Shown in pieces: positions 1 to 5,422 of a stretch of 8,869 nucleotides of DNA (positions are counted from its first letter, which is position 1; each line of letters begins with the position of its first letter). This DNA is from Candidatus Melainabacteria bacterium (GTDB lineage Bacteria > Cyanobacteriota > Vampirovibrionia > Obscuribacterales > Obscuribacteraceae): assembly GCA_003175915.1 (NCBI GenBank), contig PSRH01000169.1, forward strand, positions 1 to 8,869, in the 5' to 3' direction. Both the position numbers and the translations under genes were made by a program. Under the pieces are notes generated by a model. The model searched no databases, was not told where the DNA came from, and worked only from the letters and a program-made list of their open reading frames with translations.

Positions 1-709
1 GGGGTTTTTTGAAGATAACGCCACATCCATAATCGCAATCAACCGTGAAATACTCAACCGAATCGTTGTCCAGCACAAAGTCAATGAATGCCTTATACGT
101 GACGCCGCACCAAACATATGAGATAAACTCCGGGACAGCGCACTCCTTGTTCGGCGGATCGCAGTCATGCACAATCAGTGCGCCGCCTGGCTTTAGTATT
201 GAGAATGCATCGTGCAGATCGCGCAAGGAGCACAGATATGTGTGATGTGGGTCGACAAGGATGACATCAAATTCAAGTCCTTTTTCCCTTATCTCTTGCA
301 GCGTGGTTGAAGTGTCTTCTCCGTCTAATCGAAAATCAATAGGTAACCCATCATCTTCGAAATAGACGGCGTATCTGTACACAAGCCGTGAGCAGCTTTC
401 GAATCCCGCTTGAGCACGGGCATATTCACGCCCGGTAGTACCAGTTGTGAGTTCAAAGTAACGCCTGTAGCCAAAGGCACGAGCAAGATCGATGGCTATG
501 TTTATTTTACCGAAGCATGAATTGGGTTTATCAACCATCAGGGAATTCGGCACAAGCACAGAAATGGCATTTAGCGACCGTGACATTATATCCGCTGGCA
601 GTGTTTTTTGTCCGTGCCGATCCTTTCCCTGGAACAAAGCAGGCGGGAGCCAGAGGATGAATATCCTGGGCTGTTCAGACTCGGCCCAGCCTTTATCTTG
701 CTTCTTCAT
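1..709 (-). CDS. Class I SAM-dependent methyltransferase, C-terminus cut by window edge
   Basis: The minus-strand frame stays open from an ATG at 709 to the left edge, giving 236 codons. The start has a Shine-Dalgarno match (AAGG, 7 bases upstream), and an in-frame TGA lies 18 codons upstream with no other start codon between. The translation reads as a Rossmann methyltransferase of the Methyltransf_24 type. It has a glycine-rich motif I (FELTTGTTG, Glu86 to Gly93), then DVILVDPHHTY (about 148-158), which is the conserved acidic/His-His-x-Tyr segment of this family, then LKPGG (172-176) followed by IVHDCDPP. Motif I has Thr where ExGxxxG is usual, a modest deviation. The enzyme should transfer a methyl group from SAM in the cytoplasm; the substrate cannot be read from sequence. 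Family members run about 200-280 residues, so probably little is missing. It is divergent from the secreted-protein gene. Confidence 0.85.
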   Translation of the reverse strand, partial: MKKQDKGWAESEQPRIFILWLPPALFQGKDRHGQKTLPADIMSRSLNAISVLVPNSLMVDKPNSCFGKINIAIDLARAFGYRRYFELTTGTTGREYARAQAGFESCSRLVYRYAVYFEDDGLPIDFRLDGEDTSTTLQEIREKGLEFDVILVDPHHTYLCSLRDLHDAFSILKPGGALIVHDCDPPNKECAVPEFISYVWCGVTYKAFIDFVLDNDSVEYFTVDCDYGCGVIFKKP

Positions 710-726
710 CTTCGAGCCTTCATAAT
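698..726 (+). promoter_or_regulatory. Candidate promoter giving a near-leaderless transcript
   Basis: TTGCTT at 698-703 (3 of 6 matches to the -35 consensus) is 17 bases from CATAAT at 721-726 (5 of 6 to the -10). Initiation would fall at about 732-734, on the ATG of the secreted-protein gene. This fits the lack of a ribosome binding site there. The -35 lies inside the start of the divergent methyltransferase gene. The assignment rests on hexamer matching only. Confidence 0.3.
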
Positions 727-733
727 CTTTCTT

Positions 734-1414
734 ATGGTTGTTGATCCTTCAGACGATCTTGTCATATATCCACACCGGCGGAAGTTGCCTCTTGCTGTCT
801 TTGCCTGTGCTTTAGTGGCGATCACTGCATTCCAATTTGTGCCTGCAGCCAATGTGGTTTGTGCTCCACAGAACCCTTCTCAACGTGTTGAAAGCGTCGC
901 TGTGACAAACGCCCGAACTTTATTTGATCTGATACGTAAACTCGAACGGTTACGACTATTGAAGACGACTGACATAGAAAAGATTTTGGGTGTACAAATT
1001 TCCGATCACGCTCGTGAGTTTCTCTGGTTTGAACCGCGTCATCAGATTTCGATGAGTAAAGAACAGTTGTCGTACCCAGGTGATCCGTTGAGCAAAAACA
1101 TGGCGCTAACGGCGAATTCCGTCAGTAGAATCATAACAATACGTGTTTCACCTGCGTGCCAAATTACAGCTCAGATGGTGCGCAATTATTTTGGTAAGCC
1201 GACCAGCGAAAAACGCGAGGCGAACGAAGTAGATGATTATGCAAACGGCGCCGAATTCTTTGACGCGACACGTCTTGTATATGAGCGCAAAAAGGGTTTC
1301 ACAGAGTTTATTGCTGTCCAGTGTATAGGCGTCGGTCGCCGGCCGAAGAATAGCGGCGATAACCTAGTTACCTCTGTAAGAGTATGTGACCGGGGCCGGT
1401 ACACCGTTCATTAG
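734..1414 (+). CDS. Unrecognised secreted protein with signal peptide
   Basis: This 226-residue product is not one I recognise. Residues 14-17 are HRRK, followed by a hydrophobic stretch at 18-36 and small residues (VPAA, 36-39). That is a typical n/h/c-region signal peptide, so the protein is probably exported. No good lipobox precedes Cys43. The mature part has mixed helix and strand character, with a helical charged stretch around 60-80 and a YFGKPTS segment near 142-148 followed by acidic residues. Mature cysteines are at 43, 132, 197 and 218. I chose ATG 734 because the frame upstream of it lies antisense to the start of the divergent methyltransferase. There is no Shine-Dalgarno, but a CATAAT hexamer 7 bases upstream could make the message leaderless. 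A TTG at 608 would overlap the methyltransferase by about 100 bases and is less likely. The gene converges with the BMP gene across 23 bases. Confidence 0.7.
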   Translation: MVVDPSDDLVIYPHRRKLPLAVFACALVAITAFQFVPAANVVCAPQNPSQRVESVAVTNARTLFDLIRKLERLRLLKTTDIEKILGVQISDHAREFLWFEPRHQISMSKEQLSYPGDPLSKNMALTANSVSRIITIRVSPACQITAQMVRNYFGKPTSEKREANEVDDYANGAEFFDATRLVYERKKGFTEFIAVQCIGVGRRPKNSGDNLVTSVRVCDRGRYTVH

Positions 1415-1437
1415 CAAGCAGCTCTGGCGGACGCTCA

Positions 1438-2556
1438 CTATTGAGCTAAAGTACCGTGGACACCATCAACAAACCAGCTCATATCCAAAAAGTCCTTTTC
1501 ATCCAATTGTTTTCCTGCTGCTATTCGTTCTTTGCCTTTGTTGTCTTTGAGAGGGCCTTTGAAGACTGCTAATTTGCCGCTTTCGATGAGCTTTTGCTTT
1601 GTGAGTACTTCTTTCTGAACAGACGCGGGAACGACTTTCCCGAGTGAAGATAGCCTGATAATTCCCAGATCTCCCTCCATACCCCCGGTGTAAGCACAGG
1701 GCTTCCAGCTGTGATCCATGACCGATTTGGCCATTCGTACGTAGAATGGTCCCCAATCCAAACATGCACCAGTTAGCCAACCCTTGGGTGCCAGTTGATG
1801 TCCATCCGTATAAAATCCAAGGGAATACAGTCCAAGCGATTCACAAGCAGGCAGAATGCTATTTTGATTGTCCTGGGCATGAGCAATAACATCGCAATGC
1901 GCTTCCGCAAGACTTTTTACTGCTTCTGCTTCTAGCGGTGGATCAGACCAACTATTTATGAACATAACTTGAGTTTCCGCTTTTGGATTTACTGATTTGG
2001 CTCCAAGCATGAAAGCATCGATGGAATGGATGATATGAGGAATGGGGTGTGCGGCTATGAAACCAAGCTTGTTAGTTTTGGTCATGCGTCCGGCGACTAT
2101 ACCTGACAAATACATAGCCTGATATTGATCTGTTGAGACCGTACCCAGATTTTTTGCGGTCTTAAAACGATTGACTTGCATGAAGATAACATCAGGATGC
2201 CGTGCCGCGACTCGCATAGCTGGTTCCAGGTAACCGTAGGAGGCCGTAAAAATGAGCTTGTTCCCCTGGACAATCATCTTTTCTAGAACTCGTTCCGCTT
2301 CCGCACTCTCGGGCACTTTTTCAGCGAAAGTGGTTTGCACTTGACCCTTTAAATGGGACTCCAAGTACAAACGCCCTTGATTAACGCTGTAATTCCAGCC
2401 GAAATCAGATACGGGACCAACGTTCAGAAAGCCTACTTTTAGCGGAGCTTTGTTCTCATCAGCTTTAGCGGTTGATGTACTAGCCACGCAAATCGAGAAA
2501 CCCAATAGAGCAAAAAATAAATTCAAGCAACGTTGGGCTTTTCTACTCATAGACAT
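1438..2556 (-). CDS. BMP/PnrA-family substrate-binding protein
   Basis: The 372-residue product belongs to the BMP family (basic membrane protein; PnrA/Med-like periplasmic binding proteins of ABC transporters, often for nucleosides). Residues 1-32 form a signal peptide: basic start, hydrophobic core at about 11-26, and an AKA cleavage motif before Asp33. The Cys at 23 does not sit in a good lipobox, so a soluble periplasmic protein is more likely than a lipoprotein. The mature protein opens with VGFLNVGPVSDFGWNYS, the signature of BMP proteins (VGF..VGP..D.GW). The alternating Rossmann-like lobes of a type I binding protein follow. ATG 2556 is preferred over the ATG two codons later because AAAGGA lies 9 bases upstream. 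No permease or ATPase gene adjoins it, so ligand and partner are unknown. The gene stands alone behind its own candidate promoter. Confidence 0.9.
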   Translation of the reverse strand: MSMSRKAQRCLNLFFALLGFSICVASTSTAKADENKAPLKVGFLNVGPVSDFGWNYSVNQGRLYLESHLKGQVQTTFAEKVPESAEAERVLEKMIVQGNKLIFTASYGYLEPAMRVAARHPDVIFMQVNRFKTAKNLGTVSTDQYQAMYLSGIVAGRMTKTNKLGFIAAHPIPHIIHSIDAFMLGAKSVNPKAETQVMFINSWSDPPLEAEAVKSLAEAHCDVIAHAQDNQNSILPACESLGLYSLGFYTDGHQLAPKGWLTGACLDWGPFYVRMAKSVMDHSWKPCAYTGGMEGDLGIIRLSSLGKVVPASVQKEVLTKQKLIESGKLAVFKGPLKDNKGKERIAAGKQLDEKDFLDMSWFVDGVHGTLAQ

Positions 2557-2607
2557 GGAATTTTATCCTTTATGTATTCTTGCGCTCAGATACTCTTGAT
2601 TCGTGCT

Positions 2608-2635
2608 ATTTTCGACACTTTGCTTCCCCTGACAA
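2608..2635 (-). promoter_or_regulatory. Candidate sigma-70 promoter of the BMP gene
   Basis: On the minus strand TTGTCA (2635-2630, 5 of 6 matches to TTGACA) is followed after 16 bases by GAAAAT (2613-2608, 4 of 6 to TATAAT). Initiation near 2601 would give a leader of about 45 bases, with AAAGGA placed correctly before ATG 2556. The assignment is by eye. Confidence 0.35.
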
Positions 2636-2714
2636 TGAGATGGCGCGTCAGGTAAGTCTATCCTATTCTTTCCTATTTACAACTGAACGCGGTTAGTTCT
2701 GGGCATGTTCATCA

Positions 2715-2750
2715 AGCAACCCGATCTTGCCAAAGGCAGATCGGATTGCT
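2715..2750 (-). repeat. Strong 36-base imperfect palindrome (hairpin)
   Basis: The left arm 2715-2731 (AGCAACCCGATCTTGCC) and right arm 2735-2750 (GGCAGATCGGATTGCT) pair over 16 positions, with one bulged base and a three-base loop. The single mismatch (C2720 with A2745) becomes a G-U wobble in minus-strand RNA, so the fold is better in transcripts running towards the BMP gene. No U-rich tail follows on either strand, so it is not a standard intrinsic terminator. It lies about 84 bases after the 173-aa gene stop and about 160 bases before the BMP start. Confidence 0.7.
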
Positions 2751-2782
2751 GAAATTGCGGTTTGAGTTCCAAAACGCAGTTG

Positions 2783-2813
2783 CTCAGAAATGATGTTGCG
2801 GGAATTTCTTGAG
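2783..2813 (-). terminator. Hairpin after the lysine-rich gene, possible terminator
   Basis: CTCAGAAAT (2783-2791) pairs with ATTTCTTGAG (2804-2813) over nine pairs with one bulged base and a 12-base loop. It begins about 20 bases after the stop of the 173-aa gene. In minus-strand RNA the stem is followed within about eight bases by UUUU only, so termination may be weak. On the plus strand it is followed by TTTTT at 2819-2823, but no gene points that way. Confidence 0.3.
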
Positions 2814-2833
2814 GAAAGTTTTTAGTGAACGAA

Positions 2834-3355
2834 TTATTCTTTCGGCTTAGGCTTTATAGTGCCGGCCTTCATTATTGTCGGTGAATCCTTGTCACCTCTT
2901 TCGATGGCTTTCGCTATGTCTTCCGGTTTGTCACCGGGTTTTCTCAGGACCATGTAGTAGTCCGTCGACCCATCTTTTCGCTCTATCATTCCCATGTTGA
3001 TTCGATTTGGCGATCCGGCTTTTTTGAGTTCTTCATTCATTTTGGTCCCAAGTGCGATCAAACCGTCACGCACATCGGTCGGATCATCCTTATGAGTTTT
3101 TCTAAGTTCTTTGAAGACCGCTTCAATGGCCGCTTTGGCGTCTTTGCCAAGGTCACCCTTCTTAGCCGCGTCCATCAGGTCTTTTCCAGCCTGCTCTGGT
3201 GTCAGCTCCTTTTTGTCATCTTTCTTGTCACCTTTGCCATCTCCTCCTTTTACCCCGGGCTTATCGTCTCCCAATAGCCCCAAACCGGCTAGGGTGAGAG
3301 CCAGACGTGCTGAGTCGTCCTCTGGTCTACGGACTCCTTCAATTCTATCTGCCAT
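2834..3355 (-). CDS. Unrecognised charged, lysine-rich protein (173 aa)
   Basis: I do not recognise this protein. GGAG sits 7 bases before ATG 3355, a good ribosome binding site, which supports it as a real gene. Three parts can be seen. An N-terminal segment (1-31) includes a short hydrophobic run, LALTLAGLGLLG (18-29), too short and too internal to be a clear signal peptide. A Gly/Lys/Asp-rich linker (about 30-50) is probably disordered. A folded-looking region (about 51-160) has two charged amphipathic helices and then NRINMGMIERKDG and DYYMVLRK, which look like a beta hairpin. It is followed by a Lys/Pro-rich end. Many lysines and aspartates and no cysteine suggest a soluble cytoplasmic protein. 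It stands alone, with a long upstream region and hairpins behind it. No function is proposed. Confidence 0.75.
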   Translation of the reverse strand: MADRIEGVRRPEDDSARLALTLAGLGLLGDDKPGVKGGDGKGDKKDDKKELTPEQAGKDLMDAAKKGDLGKDAKAAIEAVFKELRKTHKDDPTDVRDGLIALGTKMNEELKKAGSPNRINMGMIERKDGSTDYYMVLRKPGDKPEDIAKAIERGDKDSPTIMKAGTIKPKPKE

Positions 3356-3647
3356 ATAGTTTCTCCCTCATGTCGAGAAGCATACCGAGAGTGCTGCAAG
3401 TCGAGCCCGCTATCGAGGGGCAGTGTCATAGGTGGGCACCACCTGCGGTAGTACCTCCATGCGAAGATGGTGCACCAATGCACTATGACGTGGTCGCCGA
3501 GAAATGTTGAACCATTCAATAACGGTCCAAATGCGCGGCGCCTGGTAATTGCAGAGATTGTTTTTAGATTCGCGATTATAACTACTACGCCAAAGGAGCA
3601 AGAGGTTCTGCCCCGACGACGTTGTAATTTTCAAATATCAAGGGCCA

Positions 3648-3676
3648 ATGTTACAAGCGCTATGAGCAATAGTCAA
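3648..3676 (-). promoter_or_regulatory. Candidate sigma-70 promoter for the 173-aa gene
   Basis: TTGACT (3676-3671, 5 of 6 to consensus) and TAACAT (3653-3648, 4 of 6) are separated by exactly 17 bases on the minus strand. Initiation near 3641 would give a leader of about 286 bases before ATG 3355. A second candidate -10, a perfect TATAAT at 3580-3575, has only TTGCTC at 15-base spacing. Confidence 0.4.
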
Positions 3677-3728
3677 GTGAGAAACTGCTGCAAACCTCGT
3701 GATATTGCGGACCTCACGAAATAATCAC

Positions 3729-3758
3729 GCGTGGATTCGACAGCAGATTTGTCCACGC
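3729..3758 (-). terminator. Hairpin behind the zinc-ribbon operon, possible terminator
   Basis: GCGTGGA (3729-3735) and TCCACGC (3752-3758) form a perfect 7-base-pair stem with a 16-base loop, 19 bases after the stop of the 300-aa gene. In minus-strand RNA the stem is followed by GUGAUUAUUUC, a moderately U-rich tail. An alternative inner pairing, GACA (3739-3742) with TGTC (3750-3753), overlaps it. The position right behind an operon favours termination, but the loop is long for a classical intrinsic terminator. Confidence 0.4.
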
Positions 3759-3776
3759 AACAGCACTTCTGGTTCG

Positions 3777-4679
3777 TCATTCGAACTGTTGCTTGAGAAC
3801 TTCTTCGATTCGTTTAGCAGTAGATTTTTGTTTGCGCATCAAGCTTGAGAGCTCTTCAGCTGTCGTCACCTGGCATAAACTAACGAGTAGTCCGAAAGAA
3901 AACCGGGAACTGAGCAAGTAATTCTTACTAGTTTTCATCACCGTTTGCTGGAGTTTCTGCTTATTCAGCATTTTCAGAGTGTTCTGTACGTTGAGATGAC
4001 TCGCTAAACTGAACACCGCTACTAGTTCTGCCTCTGTGGCCATTGGCAATGTATGAGCGATGACAATATTATCGGTTCCTATGATCACCGAGCCAAGTAT
4101 TTGTTTGCTTGAATCAAGAGGTTTGAGAATACTTTTTAGTTCGATATCTGCTTCTTCACTCAGGCTATGCCATCCTGCTGATGGAGGACCACCCCAAGTT
4201 AGTTTTTGAATTTTTTCGATGTCTCGGTTGTCCAATAGAAATTTGCCAATAGAGGCAATTCTGCCCGAGCTACTAGAATCAGGCAGATCTTTTAACGGCG
4301 CCAGTCTGCCGATTCCCCCGCGAGCCCGCTGTTCTTCTGGCGGGGAGCTCTCTTTCACACCAAGGTTATCAGTAAATATTTTGTCAATCGCTTCATCAGT
4401 CAATTGGAATAATTGTCCCTTCGATCGCTGCGCCTCTTGCTTGGACTGAACGCGGGTCGCTGAGTCAGCCGGCCAACTCGCTTGCTGAACTACCTCTGAT
4501 CGGCAAAACCTACAAAGCTTAGCTTCGCGCCTTATTCTCTCTGAACAAAATGGGCATGGACGAAAGATGTCGTCGGATAAGCCATATTGGCAAAATCGGC
4601 AGACAGTAGCCCGGGTTTTGATTTCCTCTCCGCAGTTCGGGCAAGGAGTTAAATCTTTCTGTGAATGAAATTCGTGCAT
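3777..4679 (-). CDS. Double zinc-ribbon protein with Roadblock/LC7-like domain
   Basis: This 300-residue protein opens with two tandem zinc ribbons of identical spacing, CX2C-X10-CX2C: Cys13, 16, 27, 30 and Cys42, 45, 56, 59. Each set should bind one zinc. Residues about 60-165 are polar linker with low-complexity stretches (SSPPEEQRARGG, SSSSGR). Residues about 181-296 resemble a Roadblock/LC7 (MglB-like) domain: a helix, then GSVIIGTDNIVIAHTLP as the first two strands, a long helix (EAELVAVFSLASHL), the paired strands LQQTVMKTSKNYLLSS and FSFGLLVSLCQV, and a final charged helix. Such domains dimerise and often regulate small Ras-like GTPases; that role is inference here, from fold pattern only. 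GGAG lies 8 bases before ATG 4679. It follows the paralogous 118-aa gene by 55 bases, probably as one operon. No signal peptide, so cytoplasmic. Confidence 0.8.
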   Translation of the reverse strand: MHEFHSQKDLTPCPNCGEEIKTRATVCRFCQYGLSDDIFRPCPFCSERIRREAKLCRFCRSEVVQQASWPADSATRVQSKQEAQRSKGQLFQLTDEAIDKIFTDNLGVKESSPPEEQRARGGIGRLAPLKDLPDSSSSGRIASIGKFLLDNRDIEKIQKLTWGGPPSAGWHSLSEEADIELKSILKPLDSSKQILGSVIIGTDNIVIAHTLPMATEAELVAVFSLASHLNVQNTLKMLNKQKLQQTVMKTSKNYLLSSRFSFGLLVSLCQVTTAEELSSLMRKQKSTAKRIEEVLKQQFE

Positions 4680-4734
4680 AGTAATTGCTCCATCAGTGGA
4701 GGTTTTTCAGCAGCCCCAGGGCTAGTTGCGAAAG

Positions 4735-5091
4735 TTACGCTCCTTTCGGTTTGTCGACCGGCGCGCTCTTTGGCGTTGATGACTCGCCTTTCTCCTGGTT
4801 GACTGTTGGCAGAGCTAAGCTAACAGAAGCGGCTCGACGAGGTTTGATTGGATTCCTTGGAACCGGGGCACCTTCAGGCGGTTCGCCGGAGGCGTGCGGC
4901 GGTTCAGACAAATCTGATCGGCAAAGCCGACACATTTTGGCTGACTGTCTCACCATCTCGGCACAAAAGGGGCACTTTTTGAAATGAGCCGGCGACAGCC
5001 CATACTTACAAAATCGGCACATGACGGCTGTGCGCTGAACCGGTTCTGCACAGTTCGGACACTCTAAGGGCTGGCCTGCACTTTCAAGCAT
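4735..5091 (-). CDS. Small double zinc-ribbon protein with disordered tail (118 aa)
   Basis: Two zinc ribbons, Cys11, 14, 25, 28 and Cys40, 43, 54, 57, have the same CX2C-X10-CX2C spacing as the downstream 300-aa protein. By hand count about 28 of 50 residues are identical across the ribbon region, including CRFC, YGLS and CPFC. The pair therefore arose by tandem duplication. After residue 60 only a Pro/Ser/Lys-rich, probably disordered tail remains, so it has the adaptor part without the Roadblock-like domain. The stop (TAA at 4735) is clean and no remnant of that domain follows it. An in-frame TGA two codons before ATG 5091 makes this the first possible start; the ribosome binding site is weak. 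It is first in a two-gene minus-strand operon, with a dyad symmetry 37 bases upstream. A protein- or nucleic-acid-binding adaptor is plausible, but its partner is unknown. Confidence 0.75.
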   Translation of the reverse strand: MLESAGQPLECPNCAEPVQRTAVMCRFCKYGLSPAHFKKCPFCAEMVRQSAKMCRLCRSDLSEPPHASGEPPEGAPVPRNPIKPRRAASVSLALPTVNQEKGESSTPKSAPVDKPKGA

Positions 5092-5422
5092 CTTTCAGAA
5101 TGGTCCCATCGACTGTATCAATATCTTTTGTACCCAAACTGTACAAGATCATGCTCAATGGAGCTTAGAAATCTTGGATTCTAACCAAGTCGCTAGAAGC
5201 ATTAGGTAAAAATTCAAGACGCACTCGTAGGTTTTCGCCAGTGAAAAACGCAGCTAAGGTGATAACAAGATAGCATCTACTATCTCTGAGGCTTCGGCAT
5301 CCGCTTGACTGGAGCAAGCATTTTAAGTGCCTCATGGTCGTTATTAGCGTGCTATTTACGATGCCTGGCGGATTCTGATCAGGTAAGATGGCCTATGAGA
5401 ACTCGCTCCTTTAGCTTAGCCA
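5092..5422. other. 331-base divergent intergenic region rich in dyads
   Basis: This region separates the minus-strand zinc-ribbon operon from the plus-strand TPR/oligopeptidase gene and must hold promoters for both, yet I find no strong hexamer pair for either. It carries inverted repeats at 5128-5146 (TTGTAC/GTACAA), 5173-5189 (CTTGG/CCAAG), 5231-5249 (GTTTTC/GAAAAAC, one bulge), 5268-5285 (AGATA/TATCT), and a nested pair at 5287-5334 (TGAGGC/GCCTCA outside, GCTTG/CAAGC inside). A tiny frame lies at 5388-5414. Confidence 0.45.
5128..5146. promoter_or_regulatory. Operator-like inverted repeat upstream of the zinc-ribbon operon
   Basis: TTGTAC and GTACAA are perfect inverted hexamers separated by seven bases, centred at 5137, about 46 bases before ATG 5091. 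If two T bases in the left arm are skipped, the arms lengthen to ATCTT-GTAC against GTACAAGAT. A weak minus-strand -35/-10 pair overlaps it (TTGTAC, 17 bases, TATTGA), so a regulator bound here would sit on the promoter. It could equally fold in RNA. Confidence 0.35.

Larger units (their letters stand above)
3356..3776. other. 421-base intergenic region, long leader of the 173-aa gene
   Basis: I see no convincing gene here; short frames on both strands lack ribosome binding sites and protein-like composition. From right to left on the minus strand the region holds a terminator-like hairpin (3729-3758), a dyad TCGTGA/TCACGA (3697-3719), a candidate promoter (3648-3676), and a perfect TATAAT (3580-3575) with a poorly spaced TTGCTC. 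It then holds three small GG/CC dyads at 3431-3476. If the promoter at 3648-3676 is used, the 173-aa gene has a leader of nearly 290 bases. Confidence 0.5.

Noticed and set aside
608..733. N-terminal extension of the secreted protein from TTG 608
   Set aside because: It would overlap the methyltransferase start region antisense and bury the signal peptide; ATG 734 puts the basic and hydrophobic parts in normal order.
1433..1446. Perfect small hairpin GCTCA-CTAT-TGAGC in the convergent gap
   Set aside because: Only five base pairs, overlaps the BMP stop codon, and no T-run follows on either strand, so I do not call a bidirectional terminator.
2657..2680. TCCTATT repeated twice with a three-base gap
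   Set aside because: Seven-base repeats in AT-rich DNA are expected by chance; no promoter context supports an operator.
3467..3724. 85-codon plus-strand frame in the intergenic region
   Set aside because: No ribosome binding site, protein composition not natural-looking, and it crosses candidate promoter and hairpin elements on the other strand.
4700..4725. AGCCC/GGGCT palindrome between the two zinc-ribbon genes
   Set aside because: Short stem with almost no loop and no T-tract; it lies inside a 55-base gap that looks co-transcribed.
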